This document shows, one piece after another, positions 30,710 through 39,476 of a stretch of 58,708 bases of DNA; the first letter of the stretch is position 1, and each line of letters begins with the position of its first letter. The notes beneath the pieces were generated by a model. That model saw nothing but the letters and a program-made list of their open reading frames with translations, did no database searches and was not told where the DNA came from. The position numbers and the translations under genes are program-made. The stretch is from Bacteroidota bacterium (GTDB lineage: Bacteria > Bacteroidota > Ignavibacteria > Ignavibacteriales > Melioribacteraceae), in assembly GCA_018829205.1 (NCBI GenBank), contig JAHJUE010000026.1, positions 1 to 58,708 on the forward strand, given 5' to 3'.

Positions 30710-31438
30710 TTATTTGGCTTCAGAATATCTTTTTGCTACTTCATCCCAATTAATAACATTCCAAAATGCGGAAATATAATCAGGTCTTCTGTTTTGATAA
30801 TTTAGATAATATGCGTGTTCCCAAACATCAATACCTAAAATCGGTGTTCCTTTTACTTCAGCTAAATCCATTAAGGGATTATCCTGATTAGGTGTTGAAG
30901 ATACTTTTAATCCATCCGAAGTTACGACAAGCCATGCCCAGCCTGAGCCGAATCTTGTAGCTGCGGCAGCCGAGAATTGTTCCTTAAACTTGTCAAATGA
31001 ACCGAATGTTGAATTAATAACGTCTCCTAATTCTCCAGCCGGTTGTCCGCCTTTGTTAGGTCCCATTACAGTCCAGAATAATGAATGGTTAAAATGTCCG
31101 CCGCCGTTATTTCTTACCGCGACCGGATATTTAGAAATGTCTTTTAATAATTCTTCTAAAGATTTTCCTTCTAAATCTGTTCCTTCAACTGCTTTATTAA
31201 GATTTGCTACGTAACCGGCATGATGTTTACCATGGTGAATTTCCATGGTTCTCGCGTCAATGTTTGGTTCTAATGCATCAAATCCGTAGGGAAGTGCTGG
31301 CAATTCAAATTTAGCCATGTTATTTCTCCTTTCGTTATTTGTTAATGAATTTAAACTATTAGTAATTCCGAGTACTTTTTCGCCCCCGGCAGCTAATGAA
31401 ATTAAGCCAAGCGAGGATAAAAATTTTCTTCTTTCCAT
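30710..31438 (-). CDS. Superoxide dismutase (Fe/Mn) with Tat-like N-terminal extension
   Basis: 242 residues. The SOD domain starts at Met41 ([15 protein letters not shown]) with metal ligands in [16 protein letters not shown], and [18 protein letters not shown]. The first 40 residues ([19 protein letters not shown]) look like a twin-arginine export signal. A second start at Met41 (31318) has an ideal ribosome site, so both an exported and a cytoplasmic form may be made. The first ATG also has a plausible site (GGGA). It follows the Fe-S carrier gene by 29 nt. It removes superoxide, fitting a redox-regulated operon. Confidence 0.93.
   Translation of the reverse strand: MERRKFLSSLGLISLAAGGEKVLGITNSLNSLTNNERRNNMAKFELPALPYGFDALEPNIDARTMEIHHGKHHAGYVANLNKAVEGTDLEGKSLEELLKDISKYPVAVRNNGGGHFNHSLFWTVMGPNKGGQPAGELGDVINSTFGSFDKFKEQFSAAAATRFGSGWAWLVVTSDGLKVSSTPNQDNPLMDLAEVKGTPILGIDVWEHAYYLNYQNRRPDYISAFWNVINWDEVAKRYSEAK
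31326..31332 (-). promoter_or_regulatory. Internal ribosome-binding site in the SOD gene
   Basis: Read on the minus strand, AAAGGAG ends 7 nt before the internal ATG (31318-31316) that begins [12 protein letters not shown], exactly the usual N-terminus of cytoplasmic SODs. Confidence 0.65.
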
Positions 31439-31467
31439 ATTAATCCCGATTTATTTCTATTTATATA

Positions 31468-31824
31468 TTAAACCCCGAATGATTCTCCGCATCCGCAGGA
31501 TTTAGTTGCGTTAGGATTATTAAAGACAAATCCTTTCCCGTTTAAGCCGTCGCTGAAATCAAGCGTTGTACCCATTAAATAAAAGAGACTTTTACCGTCA
31601 ACGTAAAGTTTAAGTCCGTCTTTTTCAATTATTGTATCGCCGTCTTTATTTTCAGAATCAAAACCTAGCTTATATGTCATTCCGGAACATCCGCCCCCTT
31701 GAACGCCGACTCTTAAGCCGTATTCGGCGGTTGAAAGATTATTTTCTTCCATAATTTTTAACGCTTGTTTAATAGCTTTATCCGTTAAAATTATTTCATT
31801 CTGAGTTTGAGTATCGCTGCTCAT
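31468..31824 (-). CDS. Iron-sulfur cluster assembly accessory protein (IscA/ErpA/SufA family)
   Basis: 118 residues. The A-type carrier signature is GLRVGVQGGGCSGMTYKLGF, with the C-terminal SCGCGESF; the three conserved Cys are present. It delivers Fe-S clusters to target proteins. The gene sits between the small unknown gene and SOD, downstream of an Rrf2 regulator with cluster-type Cys. Confidence 0.93.
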   Translation of the reverse strand: MSSDTQTQNEIILTDKAIKQALKIMEENNLSTAEYGLRVGVQGGGCSGMTYKLGFDSENKDGDTIIEKDGLKLYVDGKSLFYLMGTTLDFSDGLNGKGFVFNNPNATKSCGCGESFGV

Positions 31825-31845
31825 CCTTTATTCCTTTCAATAAAT

Positions 31846-32160
31846 TTAAACTTGATTAGTTTCAGGTACATCCTTTGATTCAATTTCAAGAACAGGTTCA
31901 TCAAAAGAAAAATTAACCTTCCATGTATTGTCGTTTAGTTTAATCAACTCGCCTGAGTTTTCCAAATTTGCTGTAAAATCTTTCATAAGAGTTTCCGCTT
32001 CGGCATAAGTAACCTTATAATCTTTCTTTTCCAAAAAACTTTTTATCGCATACTGGACATCTCTTAAAAAAATATTCGAGTTATAATAAACTTTATATTT
32101 CTCTTTCATATAATTGAGAAATATAGTTTTCTCGGCCATCAACTTTTTTAACTTGTTCAT
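31846..32160 (-). CDS. Small protein of unknown function in the Rrf2/Fe-S operon
   Basis: 104 residues that I do not recognise. Charged and probably soluble, with no signal peptide or Cys; predicted largely helical in the first 70 residues (KKLMAEKTIFLNYMKEKYK, VQYAIKSFLEKKDY) and then a beta-like segment (GELIKLNDNTWKVNFSF). AAGGAA about 8 nt before the ATG, and spacers of 11 and 21 nt to its neighbours, argue that it is a real operon member. Confidence 0.7.
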   Translation of the reverse strand: MNKLKKLMAEKTIFLNYMKEKYKVYYNSNIFLRDVQYAIKSFLEKKDYKVTYAEAETLMKDFTANLENSGELIKLNDNTWKVNFSFDEPVLEIESKDVPETNQV

Positions 32161-32171
32161 TTATCTATTCC

Positions 32172-32588
32172 TTAATTGTATTGAATTATTTCGCCAAGAG
32201 TTAATTCGTCGAATAATTTATTTATCTTAATCTGAATCTGATTTAACGGATTTCTCAAACAGCAGTCCTGGTATCTTTTACAATCGTTCAAGGTGGGTGT
32301 TTCAACCAGACAATCTGTTACCTGAACTTTCTGTTCAACCGCATTTATTATTCTTGTAATATTTATTTTATCCGGCGGAACTGCTAATTTATATCCGCCT
32401 TTTGTTCCCTGCTGGGAAATAATGATTTCATCTTTTACAAGTCTCTGCATTATTTTTGCCAATAATTCATATGGTATTACTACCGAATCTGAAATTACCT
32501 TTGTACTTACGCAATCCAAATCCTGCCGTTCATGTATATATTTTAATGCCAGCAGGGCATATTCAACCGATTTTGCAATTTTTAACAT
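32172..32588 (-). CDS. Rrf2-family transcriptional regulator (IscR-like)
   Basis: 138 residues. The winged helix includes KSVEYALLALKYIHE and GGYKLAVPPDKINITRII. The C-terminal cysteines (CLVETPTLNDCKRYQDCC) are in the place where IscR/NsrR relatives bind an Fe-S cluster. It probably senses Fe-S status or oxidative/nitrosative stress and controls the downstream Fe-S carrier and SOD genes. It is 87 nt downstream of nuoN, with its own upstream inverted repeat. Confidence 0.9.
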   Translation of the reverse strand: MLKIAKSVEYALLALKYIHERQDLDCVSTKVISDSVVIPYELLAKIMQRLVKDEIIISQQGTKGGYKLAVPPDKINITRIINAVEQKVQVTDCLVETPTLNDCKRYQDCCLRNPLNQIQIKINKLFDELTLGEIIQYN

Positions 32589-32611
32589 AAATTTGACCTA
32601 AGTTCATATAC

Positions 32612-32624
32612 GACTTAAAAAGTC
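32612..32624. promoter_or_regulatory. Possible Rrf2 operator
   Basis: GACTT (32612-32616) AAA AAGTC (32620-32624), about 25 nt upstream of the Rrf2 start. Short and A+T-rich, so tentative. Confidence 0.3.
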
Positions 32625-32675
32625 CGATATAAACTTAATGAAGTGTAAGATTAGAATCAAGTCTAAGAAAAAAAA

Positions 32676-34190
32676 TTATAAACCTAGAAAAGAGATTGAA
32701 TTTCTAGCCAATTCTACAATTGGTGTGAAATAGAGTCCGAATACTAGAACCGGTATAATTAAAGCCAGGATAACTGTTTTAGATAATAAAGAGGGGGTAA
32801 CAGTTTGCGGTTCCGAATCCGGTTTAACGAGATACATATTTTTAAAAACTCTAACATAATAATAAAGTGAGACTACGGTATTTAACAATGCAATAACCGC
32901 AACAACAATCATCTGCGCGTCAACAAGCGCAATAAATATGTAAAGTTTTCCAATAAATCCCGCAGTTGGGGGAAGTCCGGTAAGCGATACTAAAAATATT
33001 GTTAATGAGATACCTAAAAATGGCGAGGAATAACCTAAACCTTTATAATCATGAATATCTTCGGAGCCAATTTTATTAGCAATAAGCATTACGCAATAGA
33101 AAGCGCCCAGATTCATTAATAAATAAAATGCGAAATATATTAATATCGCCATTACACCCTGGTTTGAAAGCACAACCAAACCAAGCAGCAAATATCCGGC
33201 GTGCGCAATACTTGAGTATGCCAGCATTCTTTTTAAGTTATTCTGCCAAAGCGCGGAAAAATTGCCCAATGTCATTGTGGCGATTGATAAAACAATAAGA
33301 AGTGTTCTCCAATCAAAAATATTTACAAGCGCCCAATTTCCGTTAGCTTCAACATTTATAACAAATGTTGTATAAACAAATCTTATTAAAAGCGCAAAAC
33401 CTGCAGCTTTGCTCGCAACAGATAAATAAGCCGTAATTGAGATCGGAGCTCCTTCGTAAACATCGGGAGTCCAGAAATGAAAAGGCGCAGCTGATATTTT
33501 ATATCCTATTCCAGCTACAATTAATATCACCGCAAAAGAAAATACAAGCGGATTAATTGCCGATGTTTGAAGCGCAGAATTTATTTGATAAAGATTTGTA
33601 CTGCCGATTAAACCATAAATTATCGATATACCGAACAACATCAAACCGGAAGAGACAGCTCCGTAAATAAGATATTTTAATGAAGCCTCGCTGTTGCGCT
33701 CTCTTAATTTTACGAATCCGGCTAAAACATACGATGATAAGGAAAGAAGCTCGAGAGAAAGATATATTAAGATAAGATCTGAAGCGGAGATCATTACCAT
33801 CATACCTAAAATCATTCCGAATATTAAGGCATAATATTCACCGAGTCTGTCCTTGCTCTGTTCAATTTCTTCGGAAGAATAAGAGAAGAAAACTACAAGC
33901 AGGGAGGATACTAAAATAATAATCTTAAAAAACGCGCCGAAAGAATCTACGGCAACCATACCAACCGGACTTCCTAACACATTTTCGGTGTTGAATCCGA
34001 ATCCGCTTACGGAGAATTGACCGATAACGAATATTCCTGTTATAAAAATTCCCGCAATAGCTATATAGGGAATAAACTTTTTGTCCTTATCAAAAATAAG
34101 ATCAAAAGTAACAAGCAATATTAAAAAAATTGAAACCGATATTTCAGGTTTTATTAACGAAAGCGACTCGTATAAATTTCCCATTTCCAT
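32676..34190 (-). CDS. nuoN: NADH-quinone oxidoreductase subunit N
   Basis: 504 residues, about 14 transmembrane segments. Antiporter-like family motifs: LELLSLSSYVLAGF, KISAAPFHFWTPDVYEGAP and MLAYSSIAHAGYLLLGL, with Lys residues typical of the proton channel. Distal gene of the nuo operon, 7 nt after nuoM. Confidence 0.95.
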   Translation of the reverse strand: MEMGNLYESLSLIKPEISVSIFLILLVTFDLIFDKDKKFIPYIAIAGIFITGIFVIGQFSVSGFGFNTENVLGSPVGMVAVDSFGAFFKIIILVSSLLVVFFSYSSEEIEQSKDRLGEYYALIFGMILGMMVMISASDLILIYLSLELLSLSSYVLAGFVKLRERNSEASLKYLIYGAVSSGLMLFGISIIYGLIGSTNLYQINSALQTSAINPLVFSFAVILIVAGIGYKISAAPFHFWTPDVYEGAPISITAYLSVASKAAGFALLIRFVYTTFVINVEANGNWALVNIFDWRTLLIVLSIATMTLGNFSALWQNNLKRMLAYSSIAHAGYLLLGLVVLSNQGVMAILIYFAFYLLMNLGAFYCVMLIANKIGSEDIHDYKGLGYSSPFLGISLTIFLVSLTGLPPTAGFIGKLYIFIALVDAQMIVVAVIALLNTVVSLYYYVRVFKNMYLVKPDSEPQTVTPSLLSKTVILALIIPVLVFGLYFTPIVELARNSISFLGL

Positions 34191-34197
34191 TCTTATT

Positions 34198-35799
34198 CTA
34201 TAACCCGGTTAATTGAATATTTGAAAATCCGTTTGCCATAAATTCTACTAAAGTATTTACCGATGAGTTCATTATATCCAGCATGCCAGAAGGATAAATT
34301 CCCAAGAAAATTATAATAATTGTAAGAGGAATAAACATTATATATTCTCTTGTATCGAGATCAGCAAGCGAACTCCATTTCTCGTTAAGTTTTCCGAAGA
34401 AAATTCTTTGAAGTGTCCAGAGCATATAGCCTGCGCCTAAAAGAATACCTAATGTAGAAATCATAGTTAAAATACGAAGCGATGAAACTCCGAATGCACC
34501 TACAAATACCAAGGCTTCGGAAATAAATCCGCTCATGCTTGGTAATCCGATTGCGGCAAAAAACGCAACTGTAACAAATCCTGTATAAACCGGCATTTGA
34601 GTCGCAAGTCCGCCGAAATCGTTAATTCCTCTTGTATGCGCGCGGTCGTAAACAACACCCACAATTAAGAATAACATAGCGGTAATTGTACCGTGATTAA
34701 ACATTTGGAAAATGGCGCCGTTAATTCCGGTGGTGGATAATGAAGCCATTCCTAAAAGAACATAACCCATATGCGAAATTGAAGAATACGCTATTAGTTT
34801 TTTGAAATCTTTCTGCGCAAGAGCTACCAAAGCTCCGTATATAATATTAACCATGCCGAATAAAGCAATGTACCACATTAGATCTCGGGTAATATCAGGA
34901 AACATTGGATAGCTGATTCTTAGAATTCCATATGTACCTAATTTCAAAAGCACTCCGGCAAGAATAACGCTTATTGGCGTTGGCGCTTCAACGTGCGCAT
35001 CCGGAAGCCATGTGTGAAAAGGGAACATAGGAATTTTTATAGCGAATCCGACAAATAAAGCTATATAAGCGACCAAACGCCAATTATCTGGATTAAAAGG
35101 AGATAATATTCCGTGCGGACTGTAATTCGACGAATCCATTAATGCAAGCATATTAAATGTAAATACCTTTGTGCCGTCGGCTAATGTTTCAGTCGCGCTG
35201 AAATATAAACCGATCATTACAAGAAGAATAAACACGGAACCGAACAACGTATAAATAAAAAACTTGATAGCAGCGTATTCTTTTCTTGGTCCGCCCCAAA
35301 TTCCAATTAAGAAATACATAGGCAGCAGCATTAATTCCCAGAAAATATAGAATAAAAAGAAATCTAATGTTACAAACACGCCCATCATTCCGGTATCCAA
35401 TAATAGGAACAATGCAAAGTAGCCTTTAATAGATTTGTTAATATTCCATGAAGATATCGCGGCAATAAAAGAAACTAATGAAGTTAATATTACCATCGGC
35501 ATACTTAGTCCGTCGACACCCATAAAATAATCTATCTTTACGGTACCAAGAAATGAGACTCCGGGAATTTCAATCCATCTGAATTTATCGATAAACTGGA
35601 AAGAGCTTTGATCAAATACTCCGGCTGCAGTATAGTTAAAATTAGCAAGGAGTATTAAAGACAAAATTAATTGTACGCCCGTTGCGGCAAGCGTAACATA
35701 CTTAATTAAAGTTGCCTGTTCCTTTTTCAGGAAAAGTATAACCAACATTCCGATAACCGGAACGAAAGTAATTAGAGATAAGATTGGAAATCCATTCAT
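34198..35799 (-). CDS. nuoM: NADH-quinone oxidoreductase subunit M
   Basis: 533 residues, multi-spanning antiporter-like subunit. Key motifs: DFFLFYIFWELMLLPMYFLI, IPMFPFHTWLPDAHVEAPT and LIAYSSISHMGYVLLGM. It forms one proton channel of the membrane arm. Preceded by a 161-nt spacer containing a perfect 24-nt palindrome. Confidence 0.96.
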   Translation of the reverse strand: MNGFPILSLITFVPVIGMLVILFLKKEQATLIKYVTLAATGVQLILSLILLANFNYTAAGVFDQSSFQFIDKFRWIEIPGVSFLGTVKIDYFMGVDGLSMPMVILTSLVSFIAAISSWNINKSIKGYFALFLLLDTGMMGVFVTLDFFLFYIFWELMLLPMYFLIGIWGGPRKEYAAIKFFIYTLFGSVFILLVMIGLYFSATETLADGTKVFTFNMLALMDSSNYSPHGILSPFNPDNWRLVAYIALFVGFAIKIPMFPFHTWLPDAHVEAPTPISVILAGVLLKLGTYGILRISYPMFPDITRDLMWYIALFGMVNIIYGALVALAQKDFKKLIAYSSISHMGYVLLGMASLSTTGINGAIFQMFNHGTITAMLFLIVGVVYDRAHTRGINDFGGLATQMPVYTGFVTVAFFAAIGLPSMSGFISEALVFVGAFGVSSLRILTMISTLGILLGAGYMLWTLQRIFFGKLNEKWSSLADLDTREYIMFIPLTIIIIFLGIYPSGMLDIMNSSVNTLVEFMANGFSNIQLTGL

Positions 35800-35927
35800 A
35801 AGTTATAAACTCCGAATATTTTTATTGGCCGAAAGCAATTAGCTTTCAGTCTGCCCCGGCCGTTCAAATTAATGCCGGAAGCACTTTTTTTATTTCAATA
35901 AACTATCTATTAAACTATTACAAATAC

Positions 35928-35951
35928 TTGATTCGAATTAATTCGAATCAA
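35928..35951. repeat. Perfect 24-nt palindrome between nuoL and nuoM
   Basis: TTGATTCGAATT (35928-35939) is followed at once by its reverse complement (35940-35951). The same 161-nt spacer also holds GAAAGC/GCTTTC with flanking GGCC (about 35826-35862). Neither has a T-run on the operon strand. Confidence 0.7.
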
Positions 35952-35960
35952 ACCTACATA

Positions 35961-38051
35961 CTAAAAAGGTCTGAAAATTAAAAACAAACAAAGGATTGAA
36001 AACACAACAAAAACTAAATAGGTCTGGACTTTTCCTGTTTGTAATCTTCTGAATGTTAAACCTATAAATCCGCTTAAAAGGGCGGTAAAGTTTACTGATC
36101 CGTCAACAACATAGGTATCAAACCATCCGCTGATTCTTGAAATTCCTCTTGTAACCGTGGCCGTTCCGTTAACTATTCCGTCGACAATAGTTGCGTCGAA
36201 CCAGGATAAGAATCTTCCTAGCGCAAGTGTTCCATTAATAAATGTCATTTGATAAAATTCGTCAATGTACCATTTATTGTATGAAAATTTATATAACGGT
36301 TTCAATTTTTCTGCCAGCATATCCGGATCAATTTTTTTCCACTGATATAATACGAATGCGAATAAAATTCCTAGTCCGCCTAATCCAAGCGATAAAAACA
36401 TAGCCGGATAATGAGCGTGGTGCATTGCCTCAACATACATTTCACTATGAACAATTTCTCCGTGCGAAGCTGAAGTCGCTTCCGTTTCGCCGTGCATAAA
36501 ACTAAAACTGGCGTTTTCAGGAACTACCGTATGCGGAGTTTTAATCCATTCAGATAAGAACCATCCGTCGCTTGGAGCAAAAGGATTTGGAGTATACCAT
36601 ATAAAAATTGACAATGTCGCCAGTACAACCAGCGGCATTACCATAACAAAAGGGGACTCATGGGCGTGATCAAATTTATGCTGATCTTTCGGTTTGCCGT
36701 GAAAAGTTATTATTACAAGTCTAAACATATAGAAGGCGGTCATCATTGCTACTAAAAATCCGATTGTAGGTATAAGCCAGTGTCCGGTTAAACTTCCGAA
36801 CGCTATTGTTCCTGCTAATAATCCGTCCTTGCTTAAAAAGCCTGAGGTTAACGGTACGCCGGATATAGCTAATGTTGATATTAAAAATGTAAGATAGGTA
36901 AGCGGCATCTTTTTTCTTAATCCGCCCATTTTTTGAATATCCTGTTCATGATGCATTGAATGAATGACCGAACCGGATCCAAGAAACAAACATGCTTTAA
37001 AGAATGCGTGAGTTACTAAATGGAAAAACGCGAATGCGTAAGCTCCCGTGCCTATAGACATCACCATATAACCAAGCTGGCTTACGGTTGAATAAGCGAG
37101 TACTTTTTTAATATCGTTCTGTGTTAATGCTATAGTTGCGGCAACGAATGAGGTTGTCGCTCCCACTACCGCTATAGTCAGCATAGCGTCGGCGGTTAAC
37201 ATAACAAATATTTTTGTAAGAAGATAAACACCGGCGGCAACCATCGTAGCTGCATGAATCAAGGCGCTGACGGGAGTTGGACCTTCCATAGCATCAGGAA
37301 GCCAGACGTGAAGAGGGAATTGAGCCGATTTACCTACAGCGCCCATAAAAATTAAAATTCCAGCGGCTGTTAGCCATGCGGAACTGTCAAAAGGCAAATT
37401 GCCGGCTGCCATTTGAGCATATATTGTATCAAACGTAAATGTCTTGTAATGCGTAAATAATATTAAAATACCGATAAACATACCTATATCGCCGATACGG
37501 TTTACAAGAAACGCTTTCTTGCCCGCATTTGAGGCAGAATCTTTTTCATACCAGAACCCGATCAATAAATATGAGGATAAACCTACTAGTTCCCAGAATA
37601 TATACATCATTAAAAGATTATGGGTAATTACAATTCCCAGCATTGAAAATGTAAATATGCCTAGATATGCGAAATATCTTGTATACTTTTTATCGCCTTT
37701 CATATATTCAATTGAATAAACATGAACCAGCATGCTTATAAGGTTTACAACAAAAAGCATTATAACGGCAAGATTATCTAATTTAATTCCAAGATCAATA
37801 TGCATTTCACCAATTAAAGGAACATTGCCGAAATCAATCCATGTGAAATTAAATATTATATCCTGAGATGTGAAGTATGATAACTTTACAAATCCGACTA
37901 ATATAGAAAGCACCAATGTAAGCGTAACAATTCCGACTTCAAACAAATAGATTTTAGGAAACTTTTTGCCGAAATGGATTACAACCGCAAATCCTATTAA
38001 AGGGAGAAATAAAATTATTATAGATAAGTTTATGAGTGTTAATTCCGACAT
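35961..38051 (-). CDS. nuoL: NADH-quinone oxidoreductase subunit L
   Basis: 696 residues from the ATG at 38051, which has AAAGGA 7 nt upstream. An in-frame ATG 33 nt earlier lies inside a repeat palindrome and is disfavoured. Motifs: MYIFWELVGLSSYLLIGFWY, SAQFPLHVWLPDAMEGPTPV and VLAYSTVSQLGYMVMSIG. The long C-terminal lateral-helix region is present (KWYIDEFYQ...). Its C-terminal 100 residues are His-rich in the loop (HGETEATSASHGE). Confidence 0.96.
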   Translation of the reverse strand: MSELTLINLSIIILFLPLIGFAVVIHFGKKFPKIYLFEVGIVTLTLVLSILVGFVKLSYFTSQDIIFNFTWIDFGNVPLIGEMHIDLGIKLDNLAVIMLFVVNLISMLVHVYSIEYMKGDKKYTRYFAYLGIFTFSMLGIVITHNLLMMYIFWELVGLSSYLLIGFWYEKDSASNAGKKAFLVNRIGDIGMFIGILILFTHYKTFTFDTIYAQMAAGNLPFDSSAWLTAAGILIFMGAVGKSAQFPLHVWLPDAMEGPTPVSALIHAATMVAAGVYLLTKIFVMLTADAMLTIAVVGATTSFVAATIALTQNDIKKVLAYSTVSQLGYMVMSIGTGAYAFAFFHLVTHAFFKACLFLGSGSVIHSMHHEQDIQKMGGLRKKMPLTYLTFLISTLAISGVPLTSGFLSKDGLLAGTIAFGSLTGHWLIPTIGFLVAMMTAFYMFRLVIITFHGKPKDQHKFDHAHESPFVMVMPLVVLATLSIFIWYTPNPFAPSDGWFLSEWIKTPHTVVPENASFSFMHGETEATSASHGEIVHSEMYVEAMHHAHYPAMFLSLGLGGLGILFAFVLYQWKKIDPDMLAEKLKPLYKFSYNKWYIDEFYQMTFINGTLALGRFLSWFDATIVDGIVNGTATVTRGISRISGWFDTYVVDGSVNFTALLSGFIGLTFRRLQTGKVQTYLVFVVFSILCLFLIFRPF

Positions 38052-38063
38052 ATTTCGTCCTTT

Positions 38064-38135
38064 TGTCATTCCGGCATGATTCAAGCCGGAATCTTCTCCT
38101 TAAATTTGTAGATTCCCGCAATGTGCGGGAATGAT
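38064..38135. repeat. REP-like palindrome doublet upstream of nuoL
   Basis: ATTCCGGC (38068-38075)/GCCGGAAT (38085-38092), then about 20 nt, then ATTCCCGCA (38112-38120)/TGCGGGAAT (38124-38132). The same two-hairpin unit, with near-identical connecting bases, recurs at 39477-39556. Confidence 0.75.
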
Positions 38136-38146
38136 ATTCAAAATTA

Positions 38147-38455
38147 TTATTCTTTTAAGTTATCAATTTCGTCAATGTTTACATTAGCAAATGTCTTATA
38201 GATGTTTAATACAATAGCTAATGCAATTGCGGCTTCCGCTGCCGCGAGAATTATTACAAATAATGCGAATATTTGTCCGTCGAAACCGAAGTTCCCGAAT
38301 TTTGAAAACGCAACAAAATTTATATTTGCGGCGTTAAGGATTAATTCAATTCCCATAAGGACCATAACCGCGTTTTTACGGGTTACAATTCCGTAAAGAC
38401 CCAGCGCAAAAAGAGCACCGCTAATAAACAAATAATGATTTAAACCTATTTCCAT
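38147..38455 (-). CDS. nuoK: NADH-quinone oxidoreductase subunit K
   Basis: 102 residues, three transmembrane helices. GLYGIVTRKNAVMVLMGIEL and the buried Glu residues of NuoK (MGIEL, AAEAAIALA) are present. Located between nuoJ and nuoL as usual. Confidence 0.96.
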   Translation of the reverse strand: MEIGLNHYLFISGALFALGLYGIVTRKNAVMVLMGIELILNAANINFVAFSKFGNFGFDGQIFALFVIILAAAEAAIALAIVLNIYKTFANVNIDEIDNLKE

Positions 38456-38471
38456 TTCTTTTCCTTTGTGC

Positions 38472-38529
38472 CTTTGAGCCTTTACGGCAAATAATTATCT
38501 CTAATTCATTCAACCGCAAAGGCTTAAAG
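38472..38529. repeat. Imperfect inverted repeat between nuoJ and nuoK
   Basis: CTTTGAGCCTTTACGG (38472-38487) and CCGCAAAGGCTTAAAG (38514-38529) pair at 14 of 16 positions around a 26-nt loop. Confidence 0.6.
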
Positions 38530-38538
38530 ACTCTAAGT

Positions 38539-39036
38539 TTATTCTCTTCCTCTGCGTGCTATAGATGCCGCGCCGATTAAGGCAACAAGCAATAGAATGC
38601 CGAGTAATTCAAAAATCAAAACATATTTAGTAATTAATAAACTGCCTATATCATATGCCGTGGTAAAAGGAACTTCACTTGGGTAGCTTTTCCATTCCGT
38701 TCCCGTAAGCAAAGCAATTATCAAAGCTCCGAATATCGCCATAATAATTGATGCCGGTATCATTTTAACCGTGCCGGTTTTAATTTCAACATTAGTAATT
38801 TTGTTTGTCAACATAACGCCGAAGAGTAGAAGTATAAGAATACCTCCGACGTATACCATAACCTGCACGATTGCTAAAAAATCGGCACCGAGCAGAACAT
38901 ATAATCCGGATACTCCGAAAAATGTAAACATTAAACTAAATGCCGAATAAATCACATTCTTAGAAGTGACAACTACAACCGCAGAAAGCAACGTGACCGC
39001 GGCAAACAAATAAAATATAATATCGTATAAGTTCAT
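38539..39036 (-). CDS. nuoJ: NADH-quinone oxidoreductase subunit J
   Basis: 165 residues, five transmembrane segments; VYVGGILILLLFGVMLTNK is the family signature. It is separated from nuoI by a 572-nt interval holding repeats and a GIY-YIG gene. Confidence 0.94.
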   Translation of the reverse strand: MNLYDIIFYLFAAVTLLSAVVVVTSKNVIYSAFSLMFTFFGVSGLYVLLGADFLAIVQVMVYVGGILILLLFGVMLTNKITNVEIKTGTVKMIPASIIMAIFGALIIALLTGTEWKSYPSEVPFTTAYDIGSLLITKYVLIFELLGILLLVALIGAASIARRGRE

Positions 39037-39051
39037 GTTTTTTCTTTTGTA

Positions 39052-39113
39052 ATTCCCCCATGTTTTTGAGGGAATCTATTTAATTACTTGTCCCAATGAT
39101 TTTATTTTGGGAC
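39052..39113. repeat. Palindrome doublet downstream of the GIY-YIG gene
   Basis: ATTCCC (39052-39057)/GGGAAT (39070-39075) followed by GTCCCA (39090-39095)/TGGGAC (39108-39113). It is related in design to the doublets at 38064 and 39477. Confidence 0.6.
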
Positions 39114-39142
39114 CATATTTAAAAATATTATTTCAAAAATTA

Positions 39143-39442
39143 TTATTTATATAAAATTGAAAAATCATTATATAAATCTTTCCATTCAGGATTTATTTTA
39201 TTTATCACATTGTTCTTGAATTCTCTTTTCCACTTCTTCATTCTTTTCTCTTCGTAAATAGCAGCATTTATATTTGTAAACTCTTTAAACCACACAAGTT
39301 TTTTACAATTATATTTTTTCGTAAATCCTTCAATCAAACCGCTTTTATGTTCATAAACTCGTCGAAAAAGATTGTTTGTTACTCCAATGTAAAGAACGTT
39401 GTTATTCAAACTTGCCATCATATAAACATAGTAAGTTTTCAT
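39143..39442 (-). CDS. GIY-YIG nuclease family protein
   Basis: 99 residues, a stand-alone GIY-YIG domain: YYVYMMASLNNNVLYIGVTN with the Arg motif LFRRVYEHKSG, and a catalytic-type Glu in YEEKRMKKW. Small single-domain members of this type are common in Bacteroidota-like genomes, and their function is unsettled. Here it interrupts the nuo operon between nuoJ and nuoI, in the same orientation, with palindromic doublets on both sides. It may be the nuclease of a small mobile unit. Confidence 0.92.
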   Translation of the reverse strand: MKTYYVYMMASLNNNVLYIGVTNNLFRRVYEHKSGLIEGFTKKYNCKKLVWFKEFTNINAAIYEEKRMKKWKREFKNNVINKINPEWKDLYNDFSILYK

Positions 39443-39476
39443 TTTTTATAATGCCATTACGGCAAATATTTCTTTT

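Noticed and set aside
32641-32675. Terminator between nuoN and the Rrf2 gene
   Set aside because: The only hairpin is 5 bp and the T-run precedes it on the minus strand.
38052-38084. Upstream start for NuoL
   Set aside because: It lies within a repeat palindrome; the ATG at 38051 has AAAGGA at good spacing.
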